From Phytomonas francai (lineage: Eukaryota > Euglenozoa > Kinetoplastea > Trypanosomatida > Trypanosomatidae), in NCBI GenBank assembly GCA_001766655.1, contig MJCC01000004.1:1307842-1371841 (forward strand): a DNA stretch of 64,000 bases, read 5' to 3'. Numbering within the stretch: the first letter of the stretch is position 1; every line of letters begins with the position of its first letter. A program made the translations under genes and the position numbers. Positions 12,901-20,615 of the stretch are shown here, piece after piece. The notes beneath the pieces are model-generated. The model worked only from the letters and a program-made list of their open reading frames with translations. It was not told the origin of the DNA and did no database searches.

Positions 12901-12980
12901 CTACAATATTTGATGAGGAATATGACACCAATCGACTTCGCACTGGAAAACAATGCGCCTTTTCTATCTCTTCAGCATAA
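9906..12980 (+). CDS. Membrane PAS-domain STE11-like Ser/Thr protein kinase with histidine-kinase-like middle
   Basis: Two hydrophobic segments at about residues 153-178 and 183-210 form a membrane anchor. A PAS-like domain follows at about 290-400. Residues 415-560 read like a decayed histidine-kinase core, with a possible phospho-acceptor region around H452, a strand pattern like HATPase and no N-box. Residues 575-700 resemble a response-regulator receiver: the acidic pair D580-D581 is kept, but the usual acceptor Asp position carries K626. The C-terminus, from about 740 to 1000, is a complete Ser/Thr kinase: glycine loop GRGSYGAV at 748-755, K770, HRD at 861-863, DFG at 880-882, APE and a DIWSIGC motif. 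The catalytic residues are present, so it should be active. The layout recalls STE11-like membrane kinases of trypanosomes such as RDK1, from memory only. It probably senses a signal at a membrane and starts a MAPK-type cascade. Confidence 0.93.
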   Translation: MIPHPILASEDDKEFVVRTITNLPQILSKFFSSLEAVYIDSKGSEYHAQAGILYLTVQRQLQILCRLPKNSFRVVNSESKATKLDEELPKLLNRLSMLFLDNLIGLGPEALSWKKLCLQLAEDCAEHIDHARIAFPMWMKLSRQLLTMNSPLFIFMNVMYCVLVLSCASIMIIIARFTPPISVGIPIGSITVVLLLSVSAIQFINFISSVWSLNILYTRMVELYTINYGDAACLTQSERPLLSVYKKQNAVTQKDMSTNDAGAAVEGKQTKGTYYTIPYGNGIGYIDSRRLDEQIFMIAYDKDFLITRWNIAAEELTGFLEEGCIGRPLPELVQCLNDTNICDELRRSPRGKMIKLRLRALTMNPTLLYTAVVPILNFEGEEIGNILVCTNTKDNLHEYRNYIGDYVTSEICESLSLISKRKSISPQDAVSLTFLQKFTENNYVQAIMELSHGVATDWEWTNVEQFIGKGLSSNLSRCKIVVDPLFPQTLYLSPYDAKAIRAVSTLTNGRNVVSFRVLNPTGNIFSLSVSILTDDSDPPWDPECVEELLRPFLKNTLINIYFSSRSVELRFPCQVAAILDDTSDISRVNLAMHLSQARAAITTTVNVVTLIKNIADQYNLSLILLKTMFVTLANVQERADLERRLTARPCEVDVVICDSEWLCTAREMLLTNDHGAIIIPIMDSEIALSYAFKFTIRMPMVGRDLLQMMIEVGKVVSEKKNAATVHEERERILTLRHDSPWTKGRLLGRGSYGAVYEATSDMTGGRMAVKMFYFSADREDLSTNLLNEIKIMCSLNHSNIVHYFYCERKDSNVSLFMELCDASLTDVILRRYPKPPNLSVVQIIKQVLAAIEYLHSRGIAHRDIKPQNILIKGDKIKLTDFGTARQGGATREVQGTFRYMAPEVYKGQPHSLPCDIWSIGCLVCELFACPPKFMDHASLLGEMTSPSVYLEDVPPNVLFRDFIYKCIRLDPEKRSTSRELLSHSFLTSSEYLQDAEGMTTIFDEEYDTNRLRTGKQCAFSISSA

Positions 12981-14175
12981 TAATGCTCTTCCTCCCCCCA
13001 TCACAGCCACACGCATGTTTTCATGTAATGGAAGATTTACGGTGCTTGTGTTAAAATTCCACGCATTATTTCATAGTATTCTTTGAATAAAAAGGTCAGA
13101 TAGGGGAGAACTTACTTGGAGTTTGATGACTGGATATTTTTGATTCTTCTTTCCTTCTAAATTTAGATCAGTATTTAGCGAAAAGCTTTATTGCTTATGA
13201 ATTCTAAATGTATGTATATATATATATATATATATATATCGATATATTTCATATTTTTAAGGTGTGAATAAGGTAAGTTAATGGGAAGGGTTATTGACAT
13301 TATTTGACGCTCTTAGATTATTTTTAGTAAATTGCATATTAATGTGTTTAGTATAGAATATGTGATTTTCCTTTTTCCAAATTTTGACATAATTTTCTTA
13401 ATAATTTTTCAGGGAACTGTGTCGTAACTAAATCTATTCGCAGTTGTATAAGATAAAACTTCTTTTAAAAAGAGAAGTTATTAGCACAATAATGATTAAA
13501 GGGATTGCATGGCTTATATACTTTATGTTTTACGTGATTTTCTAAAGTACTCTAAAGCTTGATATCACTGGGTTTACGTACCTGATTAAAAAACAACAAC
13601 GAATACGCAGGCTCTTTTAAAATACATGGGAAATCGATTTCAATTTTGTTGCAAATTATGAGACATATAGGAGCTTCTTCATTAATGTTTTCGGTATGTT
13701 GGTGTTTCAATTTTCCTTATGCTATTATCATTAATAAACATTAGCTTCTATTTACTGTAGCCATTAATTTCGAATAAAGAAATTATATTAGCCCTGAAAT
13801 GTGAGCACACAAATACTGAAATCAATTATTTAATACCAAAAGAATTCAATTACTTTGTTCTATCACATTTGTGTGTGCCGTGGGCTCTTTTTTATGCATG
13901 AAAAAACATGTAGACTTAAATTAAGTTGTATTCTTCAATTGCTGCCACAAGATACACTTAAAGATGATCAACTTTTATTTTCCATCCTTCTAAATTCATT
14001 ATCCTTTTTTTTTTAGTGTGTGATATACAATTAAATTTTATTTTAATACCAAATATCCTATTTCATACAAACTGTTTTGAATAACTTCACTTCTGCTTCG
14101 GTCATGGTATTAGATCATATTTATCTAAAAGGTAAGTGAATAGTTTTTAATCATACGCATTAAATCCAGTTGTGG
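12981..14175. other. Gene-free AT-rich spacer
   Basis: 1.2 kb without a plausible gene. It contains a (TA)n run at 13,215-13,239. A T tract ending in AG at 14,015-14,016 is a candidate acceptor, but it would leave a 12-codon upstream frame starting at 14,104 before the next gene. An AG nearer the gene, at about 14,112, would avoid that. No RNA gene was recognised. Confidence 0.6.
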
Positions 14176-15582
14176 ATGCCATCTGAAAGAGCTGGTGAAT
14201 CAGCTTGCAAGTTTCTGGGATACGACATCCGTAGAGACCCCTATCAATGTAAAGTTCGGCAATGTATAACGCGAGTGGATGTTCCACAGACTGATGATGG
14301 CATACGAATGTTAGCTGCCGATGGCAGCTGGTCGGAGGTACTTTTATTGGCTGCGAAGCTAGAGAAAACAGCGGTAAGGAATGCATGCCATCGTTTTCTG
14401 CACGATGAAGATGGAAATTTTGTTCAATCAGAAATGCATACGGCGGAGTTAGTGGCTCGACTACCTTATATATTAGTCCAGATAACGTCCTATTTTAAAA
14501 TGCAACAAGTAGAAGGGGCCAAGAAACTTCTAGATACCCTAGGTGATATTGAAGGTGATGGTTTTTTGGATCCGATCACACGCGAAAACTTAGCACCTTT
14601 CTCACTTCGCTTTCTTTCTTCTCTTATTCCATTTTATATGTCAAATCCGATGGAAACATTGAAACGGCTATACAAACTTTTGGATGAGCATGAGAAGTAT
14701 GCTCTGAATTCATTTTCATCACCTTCCAAAAGTTTAGCTCGAAAATGGGAGCAACGTGTCAAGCGGATTCAACGAGCCCTTATTTATGTTTACTACAGCA
14801 CAGGGAAGTTTGAATTAGCAATTAGAACATTTCAAAAAATGATTGACTGGGATGAGTTGGTAGAGAACATGATTGCAAATACCAAGTCCTGGTCTCAATC
14901 GAAGCGAATTAGACATGTTCTTCTGCTGCAGCAATTTGCATGCTTATGTCTACATTGTGGAAATGCTGTCATGTCCGGGGAGGCATTCGACGTAATTGCT
15001 ATGATTACCCACAAAAACCATTTTAGCTCCTCTTCCTCTGACAACCCCAACAAAATTATTAATGGGGAACCTGATGGCGAAAGCGGCTCAGAGGAATCTC
15101 TATATACACACATTATGAACATGAATGAGGGATTCAAATTGATTGTTTCAGGTGAATTTGGTGAAGCCGCAGAGTGTTTTCGATCCCTTGCTCTTCGTGT
15201 CAGCAGTGATATAAAAGACCGCTTTCATCGGGCATCATCGGATTCTAAGGCTAGAAATCGTTCAGTGGCGGATGCGCTAAATGGGATGGTTTTTCAGCAG
15301 CTCAAGACCAACGCACAAACATCGCATTGCACTAGTTTGCTGTATTGTACTTATGAGGGTAAGACAGGAGAAACCTTCATGACACAAATAAGGGACACGT
15401 TAGAGCACTATCTGAAGGAGGACCCAAGCAATATTACACAATCAGATGCCTTTTTAGGCGACTTAGTTCGCGTTTATGCGCTTTGTGGAGAGCGTAAGGA
15501 AAAATTGGAACAGTTGGCAGGATTATTGGAGGCTTTCAGATGCGACGCAGCATCTCTACCAAATCTGGGAAAAATGGTTTAG
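14176..15582 (+). CDS. TRAPPC12-like TPR protein (TRAPP complex subunit)
   Basis: 468 residues if translation starts at the ATG at 14,176; an in-frame TAA at 14,161 limits any extension. The order of conserved segments matches animal TRAPPC12: an N-terminal helical repeat with GSWSEVLLLAAKL near residue 50, then PFSLRFL followed by NPMETLKRLYKL near 142-165 (PFSMRIL and NPQESLDRLHK in the animal protein), then a long helix with ARKWEQRVKRIQRA near 187, TPR-like pairs, and a C-terminal helix with RKEKLEQLAGLLEAF. A Ser-rich low-complexity stretch interrupts the middle. TRAPPC12 belongs to metazoan-type TRAPPIII, which tethers vesicles at the early secretory pathway and in autophagy. Another TRAPP subunit-like gene lies at the window's right end. 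The assignment is by motif order and needs a profile search. Confidence 0.65.
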   Translation: MPSERAGESACKFLGYDIRRDPYQCKVRQCITRVDVPQTDDGIRMLAADGSWSEVLLLAAKLEKTAVRNACHRFLHDEDGNFVQSEMHTAELVARLPYILVQITSYFKMQQVEGAKKLLDTLGDIEGDGFLDPITRENLAPFSLRFLSSLIPFYMSNPMETLKRLYKLLDEHEKYALNSFSSPSKSLARKWEQRVKRIQRALIYVYYSTGKFELAIRTFQKMIDWDELVENMIANTKSWSQSKRIRHVLLLQQFACLCLHCGNAVMSGEAFDVIAMITHKNHFSSSSSDNPNKIINGEPDGESGSEESLYTHIMNMNEGFKLIVSGEFGEAAECFRSLALRVSSDIKDRFHRASSDSKARNRSVADALNGMVFQQLKTNAQTSHCTSLLYCTYEGKTGETFMTQIRDTLEHYLKEDPSNITQSDAFLGDLVRVYALCGERKEKLEQLAGLLEAFRCDAASLPNLGKMV

Positions 15583-15747
15583 TTTTGCATTTGATCCTTA
15601 GGATACTGATATTGGTGTAGCTTACTATCTCCAAGGAAAAAGTATTGAACATAACGATCATGATTTTGAAAGGGCTGAAAGCCTTGTTCTATTAAAATTG
15701 TGTGTTATCACTTTATCACTGAATATGCCAACTATACTGGATGCCCT

Positions 15748-15787
15748 GCTTCTTTTTTCTTTTCTTCACATTCTTCATTTTTTTTAG
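15748..15787 (+). promoter_or_regulatory. Strong polypyrimidine tract and AG acceptor
   Basis: About 35 bases of mostly T and C end with AG at 15,786-15,787, 39 bp before the next gene's ATG. This is a textbook trans-splice acceptor layout. Confidence 0.65.
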
Positions 15788-15825
15788 CGCTAGTAAGGCT
15801 AGGTTGAGTGTGAAGGTGTTTCGGC

Positions 15826-17130
15826 ATGTCTTCACATCGAGGTTCTTTACCAATGCAGCAGCATTGTTTAAATGTACATAGTGTATTCTCTCTGGCTTCA
15901 GACGCAGCCACAGGTCCGTCACTTGCTGCTGAAATTTCATGTGATACTATGCGTACTGAAAAATTTGCTACATCATTAATTGTTACGCAACAGCCCGGGG
16001 ACATTATGTTAAACCCAAGGCGATGTATGCTTCCAAGTATAAAAAATGGCAATTTTTTTTTTCGAGACAACCGAAAACCAGAGATGGTATCGAAACAAGA
16101 TCACTACAGTTCAGGCAGCAATGATTGCGTATGTGGTGATGGTGGATTGGTCTTGAATACAATGCACTCAGACGCTTCTCGTTATTTTTCACTTTCGCAA
16201 GATTCAGATTCCTGCACTAGATCAAGCTATATACCATCGAGGTTTCTTAATCTTTTTAAGGACTCTGAGCTGCAGATGTATAAGAGGGAGGCTATATCTG
16301 ACTATATTTTACTGAGGAACAAAGTAGAACTTCGGGATTTTATTATTAACGAGAGAATTATAAGAGAAGAGATTGAGGGTGATGCATTTTCAAAACTTCA
16401 AGCTATTCATACTAGGTTTTATGAAGAGTCATCGAAATTTTCCATCCTAGCAGAGGCTTCAGGTCGAGTACTTCTGAAACTCCAAAGTCGACTCCAGAAG
16501 CGTGAGAACGTCGAGAATACCAAAAATGCAGAATGGGAAGCACGACTTCTAGAAGAAGGTCGTTGTGCATGGCAAGAAGAAGTAAGGACACAAGAAGAGA
16601 AGGCTAAAGAAGAAGTTGAACGTTCAAAAAAGGGGAAATCCGAAGAAAATAAAATTAGAGCAGCTGTCGTTTTTATTATTTGTAGTGAACGCACTGACCG
16701 TGCCTTTCTTGAGAGGGAGGCTGAGACAGCATGGAATGAGCTGTGCAGCAAGGAAGCCGAAGAATCTAAGGAGGCAGAGCAGTTGGCTTATGAGAGGTTT
16801 ATGAATAGCCCAGAGCAGCTTGCCTTGGCAACTGAGCGCAAGCGTAAGGCACTGAAAGAGCGCAAAAAGAAAGCACGTTTGCAAAAAATACTTCAAGCGG
16901 AACAGAAGCGTATTATAGATAGGTGCCATCATGGACGCAATGGGATCTCTCTCCTTGAAAACCCTGGGGCACAAAAGGGTTGTTACCGCTGTCGTATTTT
17001 TTTTGACGAAAATTTGGGTTACTATATTAACAGCGATTCAAGCAACTCATTTGTGAATCCACTAAAAAGAAAACAGGCCCTCCCCATGGCTGTGTCAGCT
17101 CCATTAAGGAACACTATTAGGCGAAAATGA
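15826..17130 (+). CDS. Unknown charged coiled-coil protein (434 aa)
   Basis: It starts at the first ATG after a strong polypyrimidine/AG tract. The first 150 residues are Ser-rich and probably disordered. From about 160 to 370 the sequence is a long, highly charged helix rich in Glu, Lys, Arg and Ala, with many KEEVERSKK- and ERKRKALKERKKK-like stretches typical of a coiled coil. The last 60 residues contain a CYRC pair and an aromatic segment (FFDENLGYYI) that could be a small conserved motif. No membrane segment or enzyme motif is present. It might be a cytoskeletal or flagellar structural protein, but that is only a guess from composition. Confidence 0.8.
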   Translation: MSSHRGSLPMQQHCLNVHSVFSLASDAATGPSLAAEISCDTMRTEKFATSLIVTQQPGDIMLNPRRCMLPSIKNGNFFFRDNRKPEMVSKQDHYSSGSNDCVCGDGGLVLNTMHSDASRYFSLSQDSDSCTRSSYIPSRFLNLFKDSELQMYKREAISDYILLRNKVELRDFIINERIIREEIEGDAFSKLQAIHTRFYEESSKFSILAEASGRVLLKLQSRLQKRENVENTKNAEWEARLLEEGRCAWQEEVRTQEEKAKEEVERSKKGKSEENKIRAAVVFIICSERTDRAFLEREAETAWNELCSKEAEESKEAEQLAYERFMNSPEQLALATERKRKALKERKKKARLQKILQAEQKRIIDRCHHGRNGISLLENPGAQKGCYRCRIFFDENLGYYINSDSSNSFVNPLKRKQALPMAVSAPLRNTIRRK

Positions 17131-17656
17131 CACAATCTCCTCTCTTTCACATAGTGATTTTATCAGATTTTTTGCTTTGTACCTTTTTGATGAGGTTTAA
17201 TGAGAATAGACCCATTTTAGCGTTTTTAAACCTTCTTATAAGTTGAACAAAGGTGATAGAATCACTAATAAATCTGTACAATAGTAAATATTTATGCCAG
17301 TCGTATTAAAAATTTACCTCGAAGGACTTGTGGGACTGCAAGCAAATAGGAGATACTTGAATTTTTGCTAGAATGATTCAAAGAAAGTTGTACATGATAT
17401 GAAGAGCTAGTAGAGTAAAGTCAATCTCTCCAAACCACGTTTTGCATTTCAATACTATTGAAACCTTTTTTTAAAATTATATTGTGTTGATAATGAAGTT
17501 TATGGTTTATCGAAATTTTTACTAGTTAAGCACGTTCACTATTTCAAATATCCTCACAATTATTATCACTGCATTTTGCTGAAGGGAAAGCTTTTTCCAC
17601 AAAGTATTTTTTCAGACTCTGCTGGACTACCAATTAATTCGTCTTTTCCCAGCACA
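17131..17656. other. AT-rich intergenic region
   Basis: 526 bp with no ATG-initiated gene or recognisable RNA. The frame of the next gene stays open back to 17,576, but only from a TTG codon. Confidence 0.55.
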
Positions 17657-18361
17657 ATGAATACCCCTCAGGGGTGGGCTGTCGCTTTGTATACAAATAA
17701 TGATGATGAGGCAGCGGCAGAGTCTATTTTGGGCGCATGCGGGGCTCATACTGGCTCGGCTACGCCAAACCCAGAAGCGAAATCGGTCTTCACGAAGGGA
17801 GAAGAGGGCCTGTCTGTCAGCTTGCCCTTAGATAGCGCCTTGCCATATGTTCCTGGGTCGCATTGTATCGTAAATACTTCATTATCCGAAGTTGTAAAGA
17901 AAGAACTCTGTGGCGGGGGTTTGAAAGGTCGCTCTTCGGGAAATTTTACAGTTTCCGAGAAAGAAATTGTAATGCATGAAGATAAGGACACCGAGACCAT
18001 CACAGGATGGGTGCCAACCATGTTCACACAAACAGCTGGACGTCCTATATGTGTTCTTGAAGAGCGTGTAATACAAAAGGATTCACCATATGGGCTTATG
18101 CTTTCGCATTCTTCTATTGGATCGCGGACTCGTGAGAATTTGCTATTCAATGCTCAGAAGCCAATCTCATCAAGTGCACCCAACAAATATGAAATGGAAT
18201 TTTCAAAGTGTCGTAGTCTGATGCGCCCCGCTGCTCGCTGCGTAAGGGATCCAGGCACGGTAGGATGTACGTCGCGACCGCCATGGCGCCTTCAAGCTCG
18301 TGCTGCTGCTATACCATACGAGAGCTTCTACGTATCGCCGCAAAGTTTTGCACCACAGTAA
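17657..18361 (+). CDS. Unknown protein, 3' end possibly frameshifted or interrupted (234 aa)
   Basis: The first in-frame ATG is at 17,657 and the frame ends with TAA at 18,359-18,361. The N-terminus has MNTPQGWAVALY and an acidic-alanine patch; the remainder is hydrophilic, with no domain I recognise. A GC-rich stretch starts near 18,210, inside the gene, and runs on to about 18,550, past the stop, unlike the AT-rich spacers elsewhere. Downstream, the same frame stays open for 103 more codons. A different frame gives a short coding-like tail ending at 18,411-18,413. The annotated C-terminus may therefore be wrong through a sequencing indel, a true frameshift or decay. No membrane segment is seen in the annotated part. 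Confidence 0.6.
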   Translation: MNTPQGWAVALYTNNDDEAAAESILGACGAHTGSATPNPEAKSVFTKGEEGLSVSLPLDSALPYVPGSHCIVNTSLSEVVKKELCGGGLKGRSSGNFTVSEKEIVMHEDKDTETITGWVPTMFTQTAGRPICVLEERVIQKDSPYGLMLSHSSIGSRTRENLLFNAQKPISSSAPNKYEMEFSKCRSLMRPAARCVRDPGTVGCTSRPPWRLQARAAAIPYESFYVSPQSFAPQ

Positions 18362-18748
18362 CCCTCGGCGTGCCCCTGGCTGCATTGCTCAGCGGCAGGT
18401 GGGGTTGGCGTGATCGAGGGATTCGCGGGCGCCGTTCCTTGGGGACCCAGGGGTGCAGTGGGACATGCGCCAGGGCGCCAGGCGTACGAGCATGCTCCCG
18501 AGGTCCGCTCGTGCAGTTGGTGGCAGGATTGGTTAGCTATTCACATCAATAGATACAGGTATCACTGCTTTTGCATCAGAAAAAACGAATTTCTAATCAT
18601 TATCGGTCTCGTCCTATCCAAGTTATTTCTGAGATGCGCTTTAATATTTTCTTTCCCTGTGCAAATAACTTGAATATTTTATTCTTTAATTTTCATTCTT
18701 CGAGAACAAAAGTTGTGACTTTTCTCGGGATAGTTTTTACACTCTTTA
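18362..18748. other. Spacer with GC-rich coding-like left half
   Basis: 18,362-18,550 is GC-rich and open in the same frame as the upstream gene beyond its TAA, continuing to a stop at about 18,671. The rest is AT-rich. It is either a misread 3' end of the upstream gene or an unusual 3' UTR. No separate gene is supported. Confidence 0.45.
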
Positions 18749-19102
18749 ATGTCTCAAAAGTTAGTAGGCAACTACGTTCTCGTCAGTTATAATGGAGCTG
18801 CAGCGGTTCAGAGATCTCAAGATATTAATTTATCATTGAAACCTGGATATAAGCCTGACTTGCTCTATGTTACCGCCAGAGTCTTTAATACCATGAATGG
18901 TGGCCTCTTGTTCAATGCACAGACCGGTGAGCTTAAGGGTGAGCTTATTTCTACACATATGGGAGGCAGCCACTTTGAAATGATGGTCGAAGGAGCCTTG
19001 TCTCTGGGGTTTTCGAAAGGAATGAAAGCGAGTCGAGATAGAGACACCTTGATACTGAAGACGTCTGGACTGGAGCTAATTTTTCAGTCTCGAGATAGTT
19101 GA
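18749..19102 (+). CDS. META-domain protein (META1-like)
   Basis: A compact protein of 117 residues, starting at ATG 18,749. It has the small beta-barrel pattern of the META/HslJ domain: KLVGNYVLVSYNG at the start, a central ARVFNTMNGG strand, GELISTHMGG followed by an acidic MMVEGAL helix, and a final TLILKTSGLELIF strand. In Leishmania the META1 protein is a small domain of this type, expressed in infective stages; its biochemical function is not settled, and secretion or endocytosis roles have been proposed. There is no signal peptide here, so it is probably cytoplasmic. Length and motif order agree with the family, and no insertion is seen. Other META-domain paralogues exist, so orthology to META1 itself is not proven. 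Confidence 0.75.
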   Translation: MSQKLVGNYVLVSYNGAAAVQRSQDINLSLKPGYKPDLLYVTARVFNTMNGGLLFNAQTGELKGELISTHMGGSHFEMMVEGALSLGFSKGMKASRDRDTLILKTSGLELIFQSRDS

Positions 19103-19573
19103 GCGGTAGGAAAAGCCATAGTTCACATAAATTAGACACTTAAAGCGACATTTTTTTTATGTTAAAATTTTATATTTGAATTCATTGTTCTCGATGTATT
19201 CTCAATTTGTCTTTCGGTTATATATTTTATCCTGCACAGTACTTTCAATATTTTTATCAATTTCACGTATCTCAAGAATTTTGTAAACAATGCGCACATT
19301 TAAAGCCCTTAGTTGTATCTCGACATGAACATGTTTAATTTGTCTACTCCAACGTCTTGAGCAACCCAACTTGACTTTCCGGGCCCATTTCGCCTACCAG
19401 TTTTTCATCGAATAAAGCGGCGAGTTGATTAATCCTACTTCTAGAATATGATCTGATTTTCCTTTGAAAACATTGAATTGTTTTTCACTAAGTGTCCCAT
19501 AGATTATACACTTTTAAACACACGCAAGCGAATATACCCATAGGTATATTATTAACAGTAGTGGTAGTGTTTA
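19103..19573. other. AT-rich intergenic region
   Basis: 471 bp without gene or RNA candidates. A T-rich tract ending with AG near 19,491-19,492 could be the acceptor for the next gene. Confidence 0.55.
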
Positions 19574-20191
19574 ATGCCCCTTAAGAAGTCACACCAAAGT
19601 AGTAATGTGACCCCCGTTGGGGTCAGTTTGTCTCATTCTTTCAAGCGGCAACCACAAAATACCGCCATCAAACCCAGATCGCTTCCAGCACAGGTTCAGC
19701 AAGAGTTCATGGCCATTCTCAGAGAGCGTGAGGAATTAGAACAGGAACTCGTTGATGTGGATGAGACTATTTATGATCTCGAGAGCATCTTTCTTAAGAA
19801 ATGTGTGGCTCTTGGTGGGTCATTATTTGATGGATACGGGCTGGAACGACAGTCGCTACTGCGCAAGGGCATCAACATTGTGTGTCCTTCTGCTCCAAGC
19901 GGTTCCAGCCCTGCTGCACCTGCTTTGTTTTTTTCCATTTCCGCTTCTTCCAGCGTAGTCCATGAGGACTCGGGGTATGCTTTTCGGTCCCGGTTGCACT
20001 CCTTTACGCCCATCGAGCGTATTTTCTCTACTTCATCGGTTGGAACGCTCGGGCGTGTCGAGCGAATTAAATCACTACGCGCAGTTCGTAGTGATTTTGG
20101 ATCCACTAAGACTCGTCGGCGTTGTAGAAAATGGCTAGGCAATTGTTATGAGAACCAGAGGGAAAGCAGCCTTGACCTCAATGATGCTTAA
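19574..20191 (+). CDS. EAF6-like histone acetyltransferase complex subunit
   Basis: 205 residues from ATG 19,574. Residues 50-95 form a coiled helix with the EAF6 signature: EELEQELVDVDETIYDLE, then a Phe-Leu step and GSLFDGYG, corresponding to the family's 'IY..E..YL...GN...G' pattern. A later ERIFSTSS matches the family's ERLFSKSS near the end of its core. EAF6 is a small scaffold subunit of NuA4 and related MYST acetyltransferase complexes, acting in the nucleus. This copy has a basic N-terminus, a Ser/Pro-rich insertion of about 50 residues between the two motifs, and a basic C-terminal tail, so it is longer than yeast EAF6. The two-motif agreement is good, but the family is short and needs a profile check. 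Confidence 0.65.
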   Translation: MPLKKSHQSSNVTPVGVSLSHSFKRQPQNTAIKPRSLPAQVQQEFMAILREREELEQELVDVDETIYDLESIFLKKCVALGGSLFDGYGLERQSLLRKGINIVCPSAPSGSSPAAPALFFSISASSSVVHEDSGYAFRSRLHSFTPIERIFSTSSVGTLGRVERIKSLRAVRSDFGSTKTRRRCRKWLGNCYENQRESSLDLNDA

Positions 20192-20615
20192 TCTAGCAGT
20201 GGTAGCGGTGAGGATAAGTTTTCGGACATAAAGTGTTGATAGGTCCACGATTATTTCATGTCTTTTTGTAGATCCAGTTTCAAAGGAACAATTCCCTTCT
20301 TCATTATCATTGCTTGTGCGGCGCCATCAGTGTTACAGTGTGTTTTAACCTTTTATTTCTGTATGGTGGAGCTCAAATGTACATGAATTTAGTCTTTTGA
20401 AATGTCTTTTTCTTCAAAAAAAGAGTATGTTTGTGTGAGCAAAGCAATATACCTATGGTTTCCTCCTCAGGTTCTCTGCCAAGGCTGCGCTTTCTTAGCA
20501 GTGAAAGAAGATATTCGTTTAACTTCCATAACATCCTAAATTATTTCAAATTAATATACCTTTTTAAATATTTTTGAAAGATCTTTAGTTGATTATTGCC
20601 TTGAATCAGCAGTTA
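20192..20615. other. Intergenic region
   Basis: 424 bp, moderately AT-rich, with no gene. The frame of the next gene opens at TTG 20,589, but its first ATG is at 20,616, which I take as the start. Confidence 0.55.

Noticed and set aside
20589..20615. N-terminal extension of UTP10
   Set aside because: It would begin at TTG; the UTP10-like N-terminus starts well at ATG 20,616.
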